DNA from: Sulfitobacter donghicola DSW-25 = KCTC 12864 = JCM 14565
Lineage (GTDB): Bacteria; Pseudomonadota; Alphaproteobacteria; Rhodobacterales; Rhodobacteraceae
Direction of reading: 5' to 3'
NCBI RefSeq assembly: GCF_000622405.1
Contig: NZ_JASF01000005.1
Span: 558,001-622,000 of the forward strand
DNA: 64,000 nt
Shown: positions 35,573-46,324 of the stretch, piece after piece
Layout of the letters: every line of letters begins with the position of its first letter
Position numbering within the stretch: the first letter of the stretch is position 1
Made by a program: the position numbers and the translations under genes
Notes under the pieces: model-generated
Told to the model about the DNA's origin: nothing
What the model saw: only the letters and a program-made list of their open reading frames with translations
The model's database searches: none

Positions 35573-35665
35573 GAGGTCCTCCGTGCCGTTCCACAGCGTT
35601 TTTCACGCCAAGCGTTGCGAATGTCCAGCCTTGCCCCCCTCTCGATCTGCGCAGATAAGAAGCCT

Positions 35666-38089
35666 ATGAACGCAACGCTACCAATTGATGACGTCATGCC
35701 CGAAGTTCTGGATGCCCTGCGCACCCATGGGCGCCTTGTGCTGCAAGCCCCTCCCGGGGCGGGTAAAACCACCCGCGTGCCGCTGGCCATGTTAGAGGCT
35801 GAGGTGACAACTGGTCGTATCCTGATGTTGGAACCGCGTCGCCTTGCCGCACGGGCCGCAGCGGAACGCATGGCCCAAACTTTGGGCGAAGAGGCTGGCC
35901 AAACCGTCGGCTACCGTGTGCGCGGTGCCTCTGCCATTTCGAAATCAACCAAGATCGAGGTCGTGACTGAAGGCATCCTGACGCGCATGATCCAGGACAA
36001 TGCCGAATTGCCTGGAATTGGCGCTGTGATCTTTGACGAATTCCACGAACGCTCGCTGAATGCGGATCTGGGGCTGGCCTTGTGTTTGGAAATCGCCAGC
36101 GCTTTGCGCGATGACCTGATGCTGGTGGCCATGTCCGCGACGCTGGATGCTGGTCCGGTCGGCGTGCTCATGGATGCGCCTGTCGTGACCTCTGAGGGGC
36201 GCAGCTTTCCTGTCACCTCGCGGTGGCTGGACAAGCCGCTAGCAAAGAGCGTGCGTTTTGAGCAAGCGGTTGCCGATCTGGTTTTACATGCTTTGGAAAA
36301 CGCCGAAGGCTCGGCGCTGGTCTTTCTTCCTGGTGAGGGTGAGATCCGGCGCGTTGAAGGCCTCCTTTCACGGCAGGTGCCCGGCGATTGCACCGTTGCC
36401 CCCCTGTTTGGGGCCATGGATTTCAAGGCACAGCGCGCAGCGATCAACCCTGCCGCATCGGGCCGCAAGATTGTGCTCGCCACCTCTATCGCTGAAACAT
36501 CCCTGACCATCCAAGGCATCCAGATCGTCGTGGATGCGGGCCGTTCGCGCCGCGCTGAATTCAACGCCTCTTCTGGCATGTCACGTCTGGTCACAACCCG
36601 CGTCACACAGGCCGAAGCCACCCAACGCGCAGGCCGCGCGGGCCGCGTGAGCGAAGGTGTCGCCTATAAGCTATGGACCAAAGGTGAAGATGGCGCATTG
36701 GCCGCCTACCCCCCTGCCGAAATCGAAAGCGGCGATTTGAGCGCCTTTGCATTGGAACTCGCGCTTTGGGGGGCGCAGGCCAGCGATCTAGCCTTTGTTA
36801 CCCCACCGCATGAGGGCCGCCTGCAAGAGGCCAAGGCGCTGCTGCGGATGCTGGGCGCGCTGGACGATCACGATAGGATCACCGGGCATGGGCGACAGCT
36901 GGCAAAACTGCCCCTACACCCGCGCCTTGGGCATATGGTGACCCGTGGCGGCGCAACCGCTGCAACCCTTGCCGCCATCCTTGCCGAACGCGACCCCCTG
37001 CGCAACGCACCGCTAGACCTGAGCCACCGCATCCGCGCCGCAAAGGGAGAGCGCGTGCCCGCTGAGGTCCATCACGCCACCCTTGCGCGGATCCGCCAAG
37101 AGGCAAAGCGGCTTGCGCGCTCCACAAACCCCAACGGCCCCGAAGATATCGGCACCCTCGCCGCCCTCGCCTATCCCGACAGGATCGGGTTGCGCCGCGC
37201 GGGAGATGCTGCGCGGTTTGTACTTTCTGGTGGCAAAGGCGCGGTCATTCAGGGGGGTGATCCGCTGGCCTCGGCCCGCCTGATCGTTGCTACCGATCTG
37301 GACGGCGACCCACGAGAGGCACGCATCCGCCAAGGCACCGCCATCAGCGAAAGCGCCCTGCGCGAAGCTTTCCCCGATCAAATCGCTTGGTTTGATCATT
37401 GCGTCTGGTCGCGCCGCGATGGGCGGGTCGAAACCCGACGCCAAGAGCGGCTGGGCGCTTTGGTATTAGATGACCGCACGTGGAACGATGCCCCCCAAGA
37501 GGTGATCGCCGAGGCGATGCTGGAGGGTGTCGCGCAACTGGGTCTGCGCCCTGACAAAGCCGCAGCACGTTTCCTGCGCCGTGCCACGTTACTGGTGGAT
37601 CAACCCGATTTTCCCGACTTTTCCGAAGAGCACCTATTGGCAACGCTGAAGGATTGGCTGCTGCCGCACCTTGGCAATACCCGCAGCACCGCCGACTGGA
37701 AGCGGTTCGACCTGCTGCCGGCGCTGCGCGCCCGATTGGATTGGAACCAACAACAAGAGCTAGACCGCCTAGCCCCTGCACATTTTGAAACCCCATTAGG
37801 ACGGCGCATCGCGATCGACTATGACGGAGACACGCCCAAAATCGCCGTGCGCCTACAAGAAATGTTTGGCGTGACGCGCCACCCTACCGTTGCAGGGCAG
37901 CCTATTCAGGTCACCCTGCTCTCCCCCGCCCAGCGCCCTATTCAAGTAACAATGGATGTGCCGCGCTTTTGGGACGGATCATACAGCGATGTGCAAAAGG
38001 ACATGCGTGCAAAATATCCTCGCCACCCGTGGCCTGATGACCCCCGCGCCGCCGATCCAACGTTAAGGGCCAAACCGCGCGGAACTTAG
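35666..38089 (+). CDS. hrpB: ATP-dependent helicase HrpB
   Basis: An 807-residue DEAH-type helicase: Walker A APPGAGKTTRVPL (~28-40), DEFHERSLNADL, SAT in AMSATLDAG, the helicase C motifs (ETSLTI, QRAGRAGR) and the HrpB-specific C-terminal domain. I chose the ATG at 35666, since upstream extensions overlap meaB and lack homology. Its end overlaps the stop of the convergent gnd. The function of HrpB is poorly known, perhaps RNA-linked. Confidence 0.93.
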   Translation: MNATLPIDDVMPEVLDALRTHGRLVLQAPPGAGKTTRVPLAMLEAEVTTGRILMLEPRRLAARAAAERMAQTLGEEAGQTVGYRVRGASAISKSTKIEVVTEGILTRMIQDNAELPGIGAVIFDEFHERSLNADLGLALCLEIASALRDDLMLVAMSATLDAGPVGVLMDAPVVTSEGRSFPVTSRWLDKPLAKSVRFEQAVADLVLHALENAEGSALVFLPGEGEIRRVEGLLSRQVPGDCTVAPLFGAMDFKAQRAAINPAASGRKIVLATSIAETSLTIQGIQIVVDAGRSRRAEFNASSGMSRLVTTRVTQAEATQRAGRAGRVSEGVAYKLWTKGEDGALAAYPPAEIESGDLSAFALELALWGAQASDLAFVTPPHEGRLQEAKALLRMLGALDDHDRITGHGRQLAKLPLHPRLGHMVTRGGATAATLAAILAERDPLRNAPLDLSHRIRAAKGERVPAEVHHATLARIRQEAKRLARSTNPNGPEDIGTLAALAYPDRIGLRRAGDAARFVLSGGKGAVIQGGDPLASARLIVATDLDGDPREARIRQGTAISESALREAFPDQIAWFDHCVWSRRDGRVETRRQERLGALVLDDRTWNDAPQEVIAEAMLEGVAQLGLRPDKAAARFLRRATLLVDQPDFPDFSEEHLLATLKDWLLPHLGNTRSTADWKRFDLLPALRARLDWNQQQELDRLAPAHFETPLGRRIAIDYDGDTPKIAVRLQEMFGVTRHPTVAGQPIQVTLLSPAQRPIQVTMDVPRFWDGSYSDVQKDMRAKYPRHPWPDDPRAADPTLRAKPRGT

Positions 38090-39513
38090 CTTTGCTCGCG
38101 CGCCAAAGCTGGCCATTCAGCGTGGAATTTACCGTCTTTGTCCAGCCGCTCAAACCCGTGCGCACCAAAGAAATCCCGCTGCGCCTGAATAAGGTTCGCC
38201 GTGCCGCGCCCGCGGCGCATACTGTCATACCACGCCAGCGTGCCAGAGAGCGAAGGCAAGGCAACACCCATCGAAACGCCTGCCGCCACGACACGGCGCA
38301 ACGCAGGGATTGTTTGCGCCAGAGTTTCGGCCATAGCAGGCGCAAGGATCAGATGCCCCTGAGGTAACTCACCCCTGAACGCCTGTGCAAAATCATCCAA
38401 AAGAGCCGAGCGGATGATGCACCCAGCGCGCCAGATTTCGGATATCCGCGCCATGTCCAAATTCCAGCCAAACTCATCCGATGCAGCAGACAAAACGCGA
38501 AACCCCTGCGCATGGGCCAATATGCGCGCAGCCAGAAAGGCCGATTGCAGATCATCCGTTTCGGGCATTTCGGTGGGGATCGCAGCCGCTGACAAAACAC
38601 CTTCGGCCAACTCCCGCGTTTCTTTTTCCGAAGACCACCCGCGCGCACCTACGGCGCCTTCAATCGCACTGGCCGACTGCCCCATTTTCAGCGCCTCAAT
38701 GACGGTCCAGCGTCCTGTTCCCTTTTGCCCAGCCTGATCGCGGATAACATCAACGATAGGCTTGTCTGTCTCAGTGTCCATCACCTGCAATGCTGCTGCG
38801 CTGACCTCGATCAGATAGGAGCTGAGCGGCCCCTTTTGCCAATCCTCAAACAGTTTGCCGATACGCGGTGCATCCCAGCCCGCACCATCGCGCAGGATGC
38901 CATAGACCTCGGCAATCATTTGCATATCGGCATATTCGATACCGTTGTGAACGGTTTTCACAAAATGCCCCGCCCCGTCCGGCCCTAGGTGATCCACACA
39001 AGGGTCACCTTCAAACTTTGCGGCAATCGCTTCGGCCATTGGTTTCAGTTGAGTCCAGCTGTGATCTGTGCCGCCAACCATCATCGAGGGGCCGTGCCGT
39101 GCACCTTTTTCGCCACCCGACACCCCCATGCCAACGAAATGAGCGCCCGTGCCCTCCAATCGCGCAAAGCGGCGGCGCGTATCGTTGAAATCCGCATTGC
39201 CTCCGTCGATGATCGTATCGCCCTCTTCGAGCAGCGGCAGCACCGTTTCGATCATCGCATCCATCGGCGCCCCCGAAGGGATCATAAACAAAATGGTCCG
39301 TGGCGTTTTCAACGCGGCGACAAAACCTTCGAGCGACATCTCAGGCACCAGCCTGTCAGCAAGCGAGCCCGCCTCGGCGATAAACGGGGCGATCCAATCG
39401 GTCTCGCGGTTGGTGACCGCAACCCGAAAGCCGCTCTCGGACAGGTTCAACGCCAGCGCGCTGCCCATCGTTCCCAAACCGTATACGCCGATATCTGCTT
39501 TGCCTGTCGTCAT
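38086..39513 (-). CDS. gnd: 6-phosphogluconate dehydrogenase, decarboxylating
   Basis: A 475-residue enzyme with the nucleotide motif GVYGLGTMGSALALNLSESG, the substrate signature GVSGGEKGARHGPS and HNGIEYADMQ. It turns 6-phosphogluconate and NADP+ to ribulose 5-phosphate, CO2 and NADPH. I chose the start at 39513. It is full length and the last gene of its minus-strand run. Confidence 0.95.
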   Translation of the reverse strand: MTTGKADIGVYGLGTMGSALALNLSESGFRVAVTNRETDWIAPFIAEAGSLADRLVPEMSLEGFVAALKTPRTILFMIPSGAPMDAMIETVLPLLEEGDTIIDGGNADFNDTRRRFARLEGTGAHFVGMGVSGGEKGARHGPSMMVGGTDHSWTQLKPMAEAIAAKFEGDPCVDHLGPDGAGHFVKTVHNGIEYADMQMIAEVYGILRDGAGWDAPRIGKLFEDWQKGPLSSYLIEVSAAALQVMDTETDKPIVDVIRDQAGQKGTGRWTVIEALKMGQSASAIEGAVGARGWSSEKETRELAEGVLSAAAIPTEMPETDDLQSAFLAARILAHAQGFRVLSAASDEFGWNLDMARISEIWRAGCIIRSALLDDFAQAFRGELPQGHLILAPAMAETLAQTIPALRRVVAAGVSMGVALPSLSGTLAWYDSMRRGRGTANLIQAQRDFFGAHGFERLDKDGKFHAEWPALAREQS

Positions 39514-39575
39514 GATTGTCTCCGCTTGTGAGGCCCATGAAAACAACTGGTTGTTTTAGCGCATGGGTGCAAGCC

Positions 39576-40559
39576 CTAGCCGCGCAGAGAGTCCGGCGTC
39601 TGCGGTGTTGCGCCGTTTTCTTCGGCCTGTTTAATCGCGGCTAACATCCCCTGACATAGGGGCGTTGGAACCGATTTTTCCTGCCCCATAGCGATAATCC
39701 GCCCCTGCAACGCATCCACTTCGGTCTTGCGGCCCGCCATCAAATCATGCGCCATCGAGGTCCGCGCCTGCGGATCAATTGTAAGCATTTTTGCAGCTAT
39801 TCGGCGAAACAGAGGGGTCGGCAGCCGCAAGATATGCGGAACCAACCCAACAGGCAGCGGCGTTGTGGGCCGGATCGGGCAATTATGGGCCTTTAGGACG
39901 CGCAAAGCCTCGGCCATCTGATCCGCCATCAACCGACGCCAAGGGCGGCTGAGCAGCTGCGCGTGCAGCGTCATCCCCGACAAAGCATTAGGCGCGTTAT
40001 TCAGATTGAGAAGGAATTTCCCCCATTGAACGGCCTCGATCTCATCGCTTTCGCTTACCCCTAGACCTTTCACATTCATGATCTTGCCAAGCGGCGTTGG
40101 CCCTGCGCCGATAACAATGTCACCGCTGGTTGCGCGGTGGAAATGCCCTTTATCCGAAGGCACCACATTAAAGGGGACCATCGCAGCACGGACATCATGA
40201 TTGGGCAACTCTTTGCGCAATGTATCTGCATGGCCCATGCCATTTTGCAGGCTAACAATAATGGCCTCGGGTTTGGCATAGGCTGCAATCTGTTTCGCGA
40301 TTTCGGCGGTTGCCGCGGATTTCACGCAGACAAGGATCAGATCGCCACGGCCCAACACCTCTGGTGTGTTATGCAAATCGAGAGATTGCGCAGATAACTG
40401 CGCCTCCAAACCCGAAAAATCGCTTACCCTTAGGCCGTTTTTGCCCAAAACATCCAAAATGCGCGGCCGCCCCAAAAAGCTGACCTCTCTTCCCGCGTGA
40501 GCCAAAAGGCCACCGACATAACAGCCGATAGCCCCCGCACCAGCGACAACGATATGCAT
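39576..40559 (-). CDS. 2-dehydropantoate 2-reductase family protein
   Basis: A 327-residue PanE/ApbA-family protein: AGAGAIGCYVGGLLAHAGREV at the N-terminus, the VKSAATAEIA region and SLQNGMGH, then the C-terminal domain with catalytic-type Lys (WGKFLLNLNNAPNAL). PanE makes pantoate for coenzyme A. Because paralogues exist, the true substrate is not certain. I chose the ATG at 40559, 11 bases before argF's end on the same strand. Confidence 0.8.
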   Translation of the reverse strand: MHIVVAGAGAIGCYVGGLLAHAGREVSFLGRPRILDVLGKNGLRVSDFSGLEAQLSAQSLDLHNTPEVLGRGDLILVCVKSAATAEIAKQIAAYAKPEAIIVSLQNGMGHADTLRKELPNHDVRAAMVPFNVVPSDKGHFHRATSGDIVIGAGPTPLGKIMNVKGLGVSESDEIEAVQWGKFLLNLNNAPNALSGMTLHAQLLSRPWRRLMADQMAEALRVLKAHNCPIRPTTPLPVGLVPHILRLPTPLFRRIAAKMLTIDPQARTSMAHDLMAGRKTEVDALQGRIIAMGQEKSVPTPLCQGMLAAIKQAEENGATPQTPDSLRG

Positions 40560-40569
40560 TTTGTCTAAA

Positions 40570-41475
40570 TTATTTTTCAAGGCACCACCGCATGATTGAT
40601 TTTTGCGCGTGAAGGCGGTTTTCCGCCTCATCAAATACAACCGAGTTGGGACCATCCATAACCGCGTTTGTTGCTTCTTCGTTGCGGTGGGCAGGCAAGC
40701 AATGCATGAACAGCGCGTCGGATTTCGCTTTGGCCATGAGGGCCTCGTTCACCTGATAGCCGCGTAGCTGGTTATGGCGGCGCTCGCGGGCGGATTGCGG
40801 ATCGTGCATGGATACCCAAGTATCCGTCACCACCAGATCAGCGCCCTTCACGGCCTCGTTTGGATCGCGAATTGTTGTGTACAGACCATCCAGTGCTTGC
40901 TCGGGCTCTAATGTCTCGGGGCCTGTGAAGACCAGATCAAAGTCAAACTGTTTGGCCGCATGGGCAAAGCTGGCAAAGACATTGTTCCCGTCACCGGACC
41001 AAACCACGCGTTTACCCTTGATCGGGCCGTTATGCTCTTCAAAGGTCAGGATATCTGCCATGATTTGGCAGGGGTGTGTGCGATCGGTCAGACCGTTAAT
41101 TACAGGCACAGTGGCATATTCGGCCATCTCCAGCAGGGTTTGCTCTTCGAATGTGCGGATCATGATCAGGTCAACATAGCGCGACAAAACCCGCGCCGTA
41201 TCGGCGATGGTCTCACCATGGCCCAGTTGCATATCCGACCCCGACAGGACCATGGTCTGCCCGCCCATTTGGCGTACACCAACATCGAATGAAACACGCG
41301 TGCGGGTGGAGGGTTTTTCAAAGATCAGCGCGACCATGTGGTCTTTTAGCGGCTGCTCGTCATCCGGCGCCCCGCGCGGGCGACCAGAACGCGCAGCCTT
41401 CATGGAGGCGGCATTGTCGATGATCGAACGCAGCTCGGATTGGTCGGTTTTGTGAATGTCTAGAAAATGTTTCAT
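40570..41475 (-). CDS. argF: Ornithine carbamoyltransferase
   Basis: A 301-residue enzyme with carbamoyl-phosphate motif [13 protein letters not shown] and the ornithine loop HCLPAHR, all intact. It makes citrulline in arginine synthesis. It is read after argD on the minus strand. Confidence 0.97.
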   Translation of the reverse strand: MKHFLDIHKTDQSELRSIIDNAASMKAARSGRPRGAPDDEQPLKDHMVALIFEKPSTRTRVSFDVGVRQMGGQTMVLSGSDMQLGHGETIADTARVLSRYVDLIMIRTFEEQTLLEMAEYATVPVINGLTDRTHPCQIMADILTFEEHNGPIKGKRVVWSGDGNNVFASFAHAAKQFDFDLVFTGPETLEPEQALDGLYTTIRDPNEAVKGADLVVTDTWVSMHDPQSARERRHNQLRGYQVNEALMAKAKSDALFMHCLPAHRNEEATNAVMDGPNSVVFDEAENRLHAQKSIMRWCLEK

Positions 41476-41496
41476 GGGTGTTCTTTACTTTATGTT

Positions 41497-41527
41497 CAGG
41501 TGTCAGAGCGTTCAGCCCGGACACCTG
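41497..41527. other. Inverted repeat between argD and argF
   Basis: CAGGTGTC (41497-41504) pairs with GACACCTG (41520-41527). The stem has no T tract and sits in the 67-base gap of the arg pair; it could be an mRNA stability or attenuation element. Confidence 0.35.
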
Positions 41528-41542
41528 CTAATTAGAATTGGA

Positions 41543-42718
41543 TTATGCCGCAGCCAGCGCCGTTGCAGCACGATCAAGGCGGGCTATTGCCTCGGTGATT
41601 TCTTCATCCGTGATGGTGAGCGGCGGCAACAGGCGGACCACATCATCCGCAGCAGGCACAACGATGACTTCGGCGCCATAGCCCGCGCTCACGACATTGC
41701 CACAAGCCACTTTGCATTTCAGGCCCAGCATCAAACCCGTGCCGCGCACCTCTTCAAAGATATCGGGATGCGAGGCCACCAGACCTTCTAGCTTTTGACG
41801 CATAAAACCCGCCTTGCGGCTCACCTCGTCCAGAAACGCAGGATCTGCGACGATATCCATCACCTTGGAGCCAACAGCACAGGCCAACGGGTTCCCGCCA
41901 TAGGTCGAGCCATGGGTGCCCGCCGTCATGCCGCTTGCCGCGTTTTCCGTGGCCAGAACAGCCCCCAAGGGAAAGCCCCCGCCGATGCCTTTTGCCACCA
42001 TCATGATGTCAGGCGTGATACCTGCCCATTCGTGGGCAAACAGCTTGCCAGTTCTGCCAACGCCACATTGCACCTCATCAAGGATCAACAGAATGCCCTG
42101 CGCGTCACATAGCGCGCGGATCTCTTTCATCACGGCATCTGGCAGCGGGCGAATGCCGCCTTCGCCCTGAACAGGCTCAACCAAAATCGCGCAGGTGTTT
42201 TCGTTGATCGCGGATTTCAGCGCCTCTAGGTCACCAAAGTCCAAATGCACAAAACCAGGCAGCAAGGGACCAAAACCTTTGGTCATCTTTTCTGAGCCAG
42301 CCGCCGCGATCCCCGCCGACGAGCGGCCATGGAACGAACCTGAGAACGTTATAATCTCAACCCGCTCGGGCGCACCTTTTTCATAGAAATACTTGCGCGC
42401 CATCTTTACCGCCAACTCACAGCTTTCTGTGCCAGAGTTGGTAAAGAACACCGTATCGGCAAAGGTATTGGCAACGAGCTTATCCGCAAGCGCCTGCTGC
42501 TGGGGAATTTCATAAAGGTTGGACGTGTGCCACAACTGCCCTGCCTGTTGGGTCAATGCCTCGACCAGATCAGGGTTGGCATGGCCCAGCGCGTTCACCG
42601 CGATGCCCGCGCCCAAATCCAGAAATCGTCGGCCGTCTGCCTCGATCAACCAAGCACCCTCACCCTTTTCAAAGGTCAGGGGCGCACGGGAATAGGTCGG
42701 CAGAAGGGTAGCGATCAT
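41543..42718 (-). CDS. argD: Acetylornithine aminotransferase
   Basis: A 391-residue fold-type I PLP enzyme. The PLP lysine is in [15 protein letters not shown], and [13 protein letters not shown] is the conserved aspartate motif. The start at 42718 has AAAGGA eight bases upstream; the ATG at 42727 is the alternative. It makes N-acetylornithine for argF's pathway. The pair argD-argF is a normal alphaproteobacterial arginine operon. Confidence 0.95.
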   Translation of the reverse strand: MIATLLPTYSRAPLTFEKGEGAWLIEADGRRFLDLGAGIAVNALGHANPDLVEALTQQAGQLWHTSNLYEIPQQQALADKLVANTFADTVFFTNSGTESCELAVKMARKYFYEKGAPERVEIITFSGSFHGRSSAGIAAAGSEKMTKGFGPLLPGFVHLDFGDLEALKSAINENTCAILVEPVQGEGGIRPLPDAVMKEIRALCDAQGILLILDEVQCGVGRTGKLFAHEWAGITPDIMMVAKGIGGGFPLGAVLATENAASGMTAGTHGSTYGGNPLACAVGSKVMDIVADPAFLDEVSRKAGFMRQKLEGLVASHPDIFEEVRGTGLMLGLKCKVACGNVVSAGYGAEVIVVPAADDVVRLLPPLTITDEEITEAIARLDRAATALAAA

Positions 42719-42990
42719 CTGGTTCATCCTTTCAGGAAAGAAAGCCGCAAAAAGCACACATGGGCATGGGCTGAACGGCTGGTCAAGTAAGTTTGGAAAT
42801 TGGGTGCCTGTGAGGCACAAGGGATCAAACCTGCCGATAGGCAGATTACGGGCGGCAGATTAGTTGCAGCGTCGTCGGAACAAGATATCTGTTTGCGTGA
42901 TCATGAAGGCGGTTTAGCGGGTTTCAAAAGATTCGCAAGTGTGCAGATCGCGCGCTTGCGATTGCGATACATCCGCGCCATAGCAAATAT

Positions 42991-43893
42991 ATGTACCAGT
43001 CCCGCCCCCAGAACAACGCCCTAGCGGCAACGCTTATCCTTGTGGCGACGGCCTTTATTGCCGCGACAACCCTCATGGCAAAAAGCCTTGGCACCGATAC
43101 GCTGGGCGCGCCGCTTCCCGCGCTTCAGATCAGCCATGGCCGTTTTTTGTTCGCTTTTATAGGGCTTTGCACCGCCGCAACCATTCTAAGGCCCAGTTTC
43201 ACCAGCCCGCGCTGGCGCCTGCACATTGCGCGTACGACATTTGGCTGGGCTGGCGTTACGCTGATGTTTGCATCGGTTGCCTTTATCCCTCTGGCCGATG
43301 CGACAGCGATATCGTTTCTCAACCCCGTTTTTGGGATGATGCTCGCGATTCCGATGCTGGGGGAAAAGGTCGGGCGGGTGCGCTGGTCGGCTGCTGTGCT
43401 GGCCCTCATCGGAGCGTTTATCCTATTGCGCCCAACCCCTAGCAGCTTTCAACCCGCAGCAATGTTGGCGCTGGGGGCGGCTGTTGTGATGGGAATGGAG
43501 CTGATTTTCATTAAAAAGCTGGCAGGGCGCGAAAACCCGTTTCAGATTTTGCTGGTGAATAATTTGATTGGTCTCATCATCGCGACCTGTGCCGTTTTAC
43601 CTGTGTGGCAAATACCCACAGGGCCACAATGGGCTGTCCTAGCTGGCATCGGGCTTTGTATGGCCACCGCTCAGACCTGTTTTGTGAATGCAATGGCGCG
43701 CGCCGACGCCAGCTTTGTCGCGCCGTTCAGCTATGGAACGCTTATTTTTGCAGCAGTTTATGACGCATTATTTTATGGGGTTCGCCCCGATAGCATCACC
43801 TATTTGGGTGCAGCAATCATTCTGGCAGGCGCTTTTTGGCTGGCATTACGCGAAGCGCACCTGAAAAAGCCATCTCCAGCGCAGTCAACTTAG
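42991..43893 (+). CDS. DMT-superfamily EamA transporter
   Basis: A 300-residue protein with about ten hydrophobic helices in two EamA repeats, for example LADATAISFLNPVFGMMLAIPMLGEKVGRVRW in the first and DASFVAPFSYGTLIFAAVYD in the second. The substrate is unknown; such proteins export metabolites. A terminator hairpin follows. Confidence 0.88.
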   Translation: MYQSRPQNNALAATLILVATAFIAATTLMAKSLGTDTLGAPLPALQISHGRFLFAFIGLCTAATILRPSFTSPRWRLHIARTTFGWAGVTLMFASVAFIPLADATAISFLNPVFGMMLAIPMLGEKVGRVRWSAAVLALIGAFILLRPTPSSFQPAAMLALGAAVVMGMELIFIKKLAGRENPFQILLVNNLIGLIIATCAVLPVWQIPTGPQWAVLAGIGLCMATAQTCFVNAMARADASFVAPFSYGTLIFAAVYDALFYGVRPDSITYLGAAIILAGAFWLALREAHLKKPSPAQST

Positions 43894-43948
43894 GCGTGGT
43901 CCCTTGCACCTGCCGCCATACCCCTTATTATAGGTTATTGAATTTGAC

Positions 43949-43976
43949 AAAGCGGTCCGCCGAGGGCCGCTTTTTA
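43949..43976 (+). terminator. Terminator between the EamA gene and gcrA
   Basis: AAAGCGGTCC / GGGCCGCTTT stem and a TTTT run. It lies in the short gap before gcrA, so it could also attenuate a transcript that begins upstream. Confidence 0.65.
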
Positions 43977-43992
43977 CACTGGGGAAGCTTCC

Positions 43993-44586
43993 ATGTCCTG
44001 GACCGATGATCGCGTAGAGATTTTGAAAAAGATGTGGGGCGAAGGCCAATCCGCAAGCCAGATCGCCAAAGAGCTGGGCGGCGTGACCCGCAACGCGGTT
44101 ATTGGCAAGGTGCACCGCCTAGGCCTGTCCAACCGCACAACCGCAGGCGCCGCCGCCAAGGCAGAGCCAAAAGCGAAAGCAAAAGCAGCGCCAAAGCCCA
44201 AGCCAGCACCAAAGGCCGCGCCAGAACCTGCCCCAACGCCAGCATCGTCAAAGCCCGACCTCAAGACCGAGCCCGCGATTGCACCACAGCACAACATGCC
44301 AGCGCGCAAGCAGATCATTCCTGCGGGCCAGCCTTTGCCGCCCCAGCCTTCGGCCAATGAAATCAGCCCCGAGGCCTTGGCCAAGGTCAATGAGATCGAA
44401 AAGAAGGCCAAAAAGCTGAGCTTGATGGAATTGACCGAGCGGACCTGCAAATGGCCTGTTGGCGATCCGGCGACCGAAGATTTCTGGTTCTGTGGTCTGC
44501 CCGTCAAAACCGGCAAACCATATTGCGAAGCCCACGTCGGCGTGGCCTTCCAACCCATGAGCGCGCGCCGCGACCGCCGCCGCTAA
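43993..44586 (+). CDS. gcrA: GcrA cell-cycle regulator
   Basis: A 197-residue protein whose N-terminus is the GcrA HTH (SWTDDRVEILKKMWGEGQSASQIAKELGGVTRNAVIGKVHRLGL). The middle is an Ala/Lys/Pro linker. The C-terminus CKWPVGDPATEDFWFCG...YCEAH is the sigma-70-interacting domain. GcrA activates genes in a GANTC-methylation-dependent way in alphaproteobacteria. It is full length. Confidence 0.95.
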   Translation: MSWTDDRVEILKKMWGEGQSASQIAKELGGVTRNAVIGKVHRLGLSNRTTAGAAAKAEPKAKAKAAPKPKPAPKAAPEPAPTPASSKPDLKTEPAIAPQHNMPARKQIIPAGQPLPPQPSANEISPEALAKVNEIEKKAKKLSLMELTERTCKWPVGDPATEDFWFCGLPVKTGKPYCEAHVGVAFQPMSARRDRRR

Positions 44587-44593
44587 GACATCC

Positions 44594-44622
44594 TTTCAGT
44601 CTGCAACGATCACAGACTGAAA
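44594..44622 (+). terminator. Terminator-like hairpin after gcrA
   Basis: TTTCAGTCTG / CAGACTGAAA perfect 10-base stem with a nine-base loop. There is no T tract, so the strength is uncertain. Confidence 0.5.
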
Positions 44623-44701
44623 CAATTGCCACGCAGTCTTGAGTTGCTGAACCGTGCTAAGCATGGTCTGAAAACCTGTACGATGCGAATAAGGATTCCT
44701 C

Positions 44702-46324
44702 ATGTCTGCCCCTAATACGATCCGCGCAGCAGATGCGCTTGCCCGTCGTCTCTATGCCGCCGGTTGCCGCCATGCCTTTGGAATGCCGGGGGGTGAGGTG
44801 CTGACAGTTGTTGACGCGCTAGAGGCTGCGGGTATCGAATTTATCCTTTGTAAACATGAGAATGCAGCGGGTTTCATGGCCGAAGCAGCATGGCACCAAA
44901 CCGGAGCACCCGGCATTTTGGTCGCGACAATCGGCCCTGGCGTTTTGAACGGCATCAACTCCATCGCCAACGCACAACAAGACCGCGTGCCGCTGATTGT
45001 TCTGTCCGGCTGCGTTGATGCAGCCGAGGCCGAGACCTACACCCATCAGGTTCTCGACCAGCAGGCGGTTTTACGCCCGATCACCAAAGCTTCGTTCAGG
45101 TTCAGCGCGGGCGCCGCACATGTGGTTGCGGACAAAGCCGTCGGCATCGCGCTTGAAGGGCGGCCTGGCCCTGTTCACATCGATGTGCCAATCTCGACAG
45201 CCGATGCGCTGATTGACGCACAGGCGCCTGCCCCCAGAGCTGCGGCTGCGCGTACGGCCCTTGCTGGGCAGTCTCTAGATACCGCCCGCGACTGGCTTTC
45301 TGATGCGCAAAAACCAGTGATCATCCTTGGCGTTGACGCCATGAACGAAGGCGCCGCCCCTGCGGTGAGCCAATTCGCCAAAACCTTTAACATCCCAGTA
45401 ATCACAACCTACAAAGCTAAAGGGATGATCGACGAAAACGCCCCCCTCGCTTTGGGCGGGGCGGGGCTTTCACCGCTTGCTGATAAACATCTGGTGCCCT
45501 TTGTCCAAAAATCCGACCTGATCATCTGTGTCGGCTATGACCCGATCGAGATGCGCCCCGGCTGGCGCGACATTTGGGATCCACGCGTCACCCGCGTGAT
45601 CGACATTACCGCAGAGCCAAACCACCACTACATGCATCAGGCAAGCCTGAACGTCATCGCAGATTGCGCTGCCAGTTTGGCAGCTATCGCTGATGGTGTG
45701 ACGCCTCGTGCAACTTGGGCGGACGACGAAATCGCACAGACCAAAGCGGCCCTTGCTGCTGATTTCCCCCGAGACGAGCCTTGGGGCCCTGCTGCAATCA
45801 TCGACACATGCCGCAGCCACCTGCCCCTCGACACAATCGCCACTGCCGATAGCGGCGCACACCGGATTTTGCTGAGCCAGATGTGGACCTGCACACAACC
45901 CCGCGGGCTGTTGCAGTCTTCCGCGCTTTGCACGATGGGATGCGCCCTGCCATTGGCCATTGGCACGGCATTATGCGCACCGGATAGAACTGTCGTGTCC
46001 TTTTCGGGTGATGCGGGTTTCTTGATGATCGCGGGCGAGCTTTCAACCGCGAAAGAGCTGGGGATCAAGCCGATCTTTATCGTCTTCGTTGATGCCTCCC
46101 TTGCCTTGATCGAGCTGAAACAGCGCCAACGCCAGATGCGCAATGCCGCCGTTGATTTCGGCGCGCATGACTTTGCTGCCATGGGCCAAGCCTTTGGCGG
46201 GGCGGGCCACACGGCAACCAACCGCCCAGAGCTGGAAGCCGCCTTGAAGATCGCGCAATCGGCAGATACTTTCAGCGTCATCGCCTGTGTAATCGAAAGA
46301 GGCGCATATGACGGACGCATCTAA
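44702..46324 (+). CDS. TPP-dependent enzyme, acetolactate-synthase-like
   Basis: A 540-residue protein with the three TPP-family domains. The N-terminal catalytic glutamate lies in KHENAAGFMAEA, and the C-terminal TPP/Mg site is GDAGFLMIAGEL. It belongs to the acetolactate synthase-like group; it is not clearly IlvB, and I see no oxalyl-CoA-specific motif. It overlaps the CoA-transferase gene by 17 bases, so the two may act on one substrate. Confidence 0.82.
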   Translation: MSAPNTIRAADALARRLYAAGCRHAFGMPGGEVLTVVDALEAAGIEFILCKHENAAGFMAEAAWHQTGAPGILVATIGPGVLNGINSIANAQQDRVPLIVLSGCVDAAEAETYTHQVLDQQAVLRPITKASFRFSAGAAHVVADKAVGIALEGRPGPVHIDVPISTADALIDAQAPAPRAAAARTALAGQSLDTARDWLSDAQKPVIILGVDAMNEGAAPAVSQFAKTFNIPVITTYKAKGMIDENAPLALGGAGLSPLADKHLVPFVQKSDLIICVGYDPIEMRPGWRDIWDPRVTRVIDITAEPNHHYMHQASLNVIADCAASLAAIADGVTPRATWADDEIAQTKAALAADFPRDEPWGPAAIIDTCRSHLPLDTIATADSGAHRILLSQMWTCTQPRGLLQSSALCTMGCALPLAIGTALCAPDRTVVSFSGDAGFLMIAGELSTAKELGIKPIFIVFVDASLALIELKQRQRQMRNAAVDFGAHDFAAMGQAFGGAGHTATNRPELEAALKIAQSADTFSVIACVIERGAYDGRI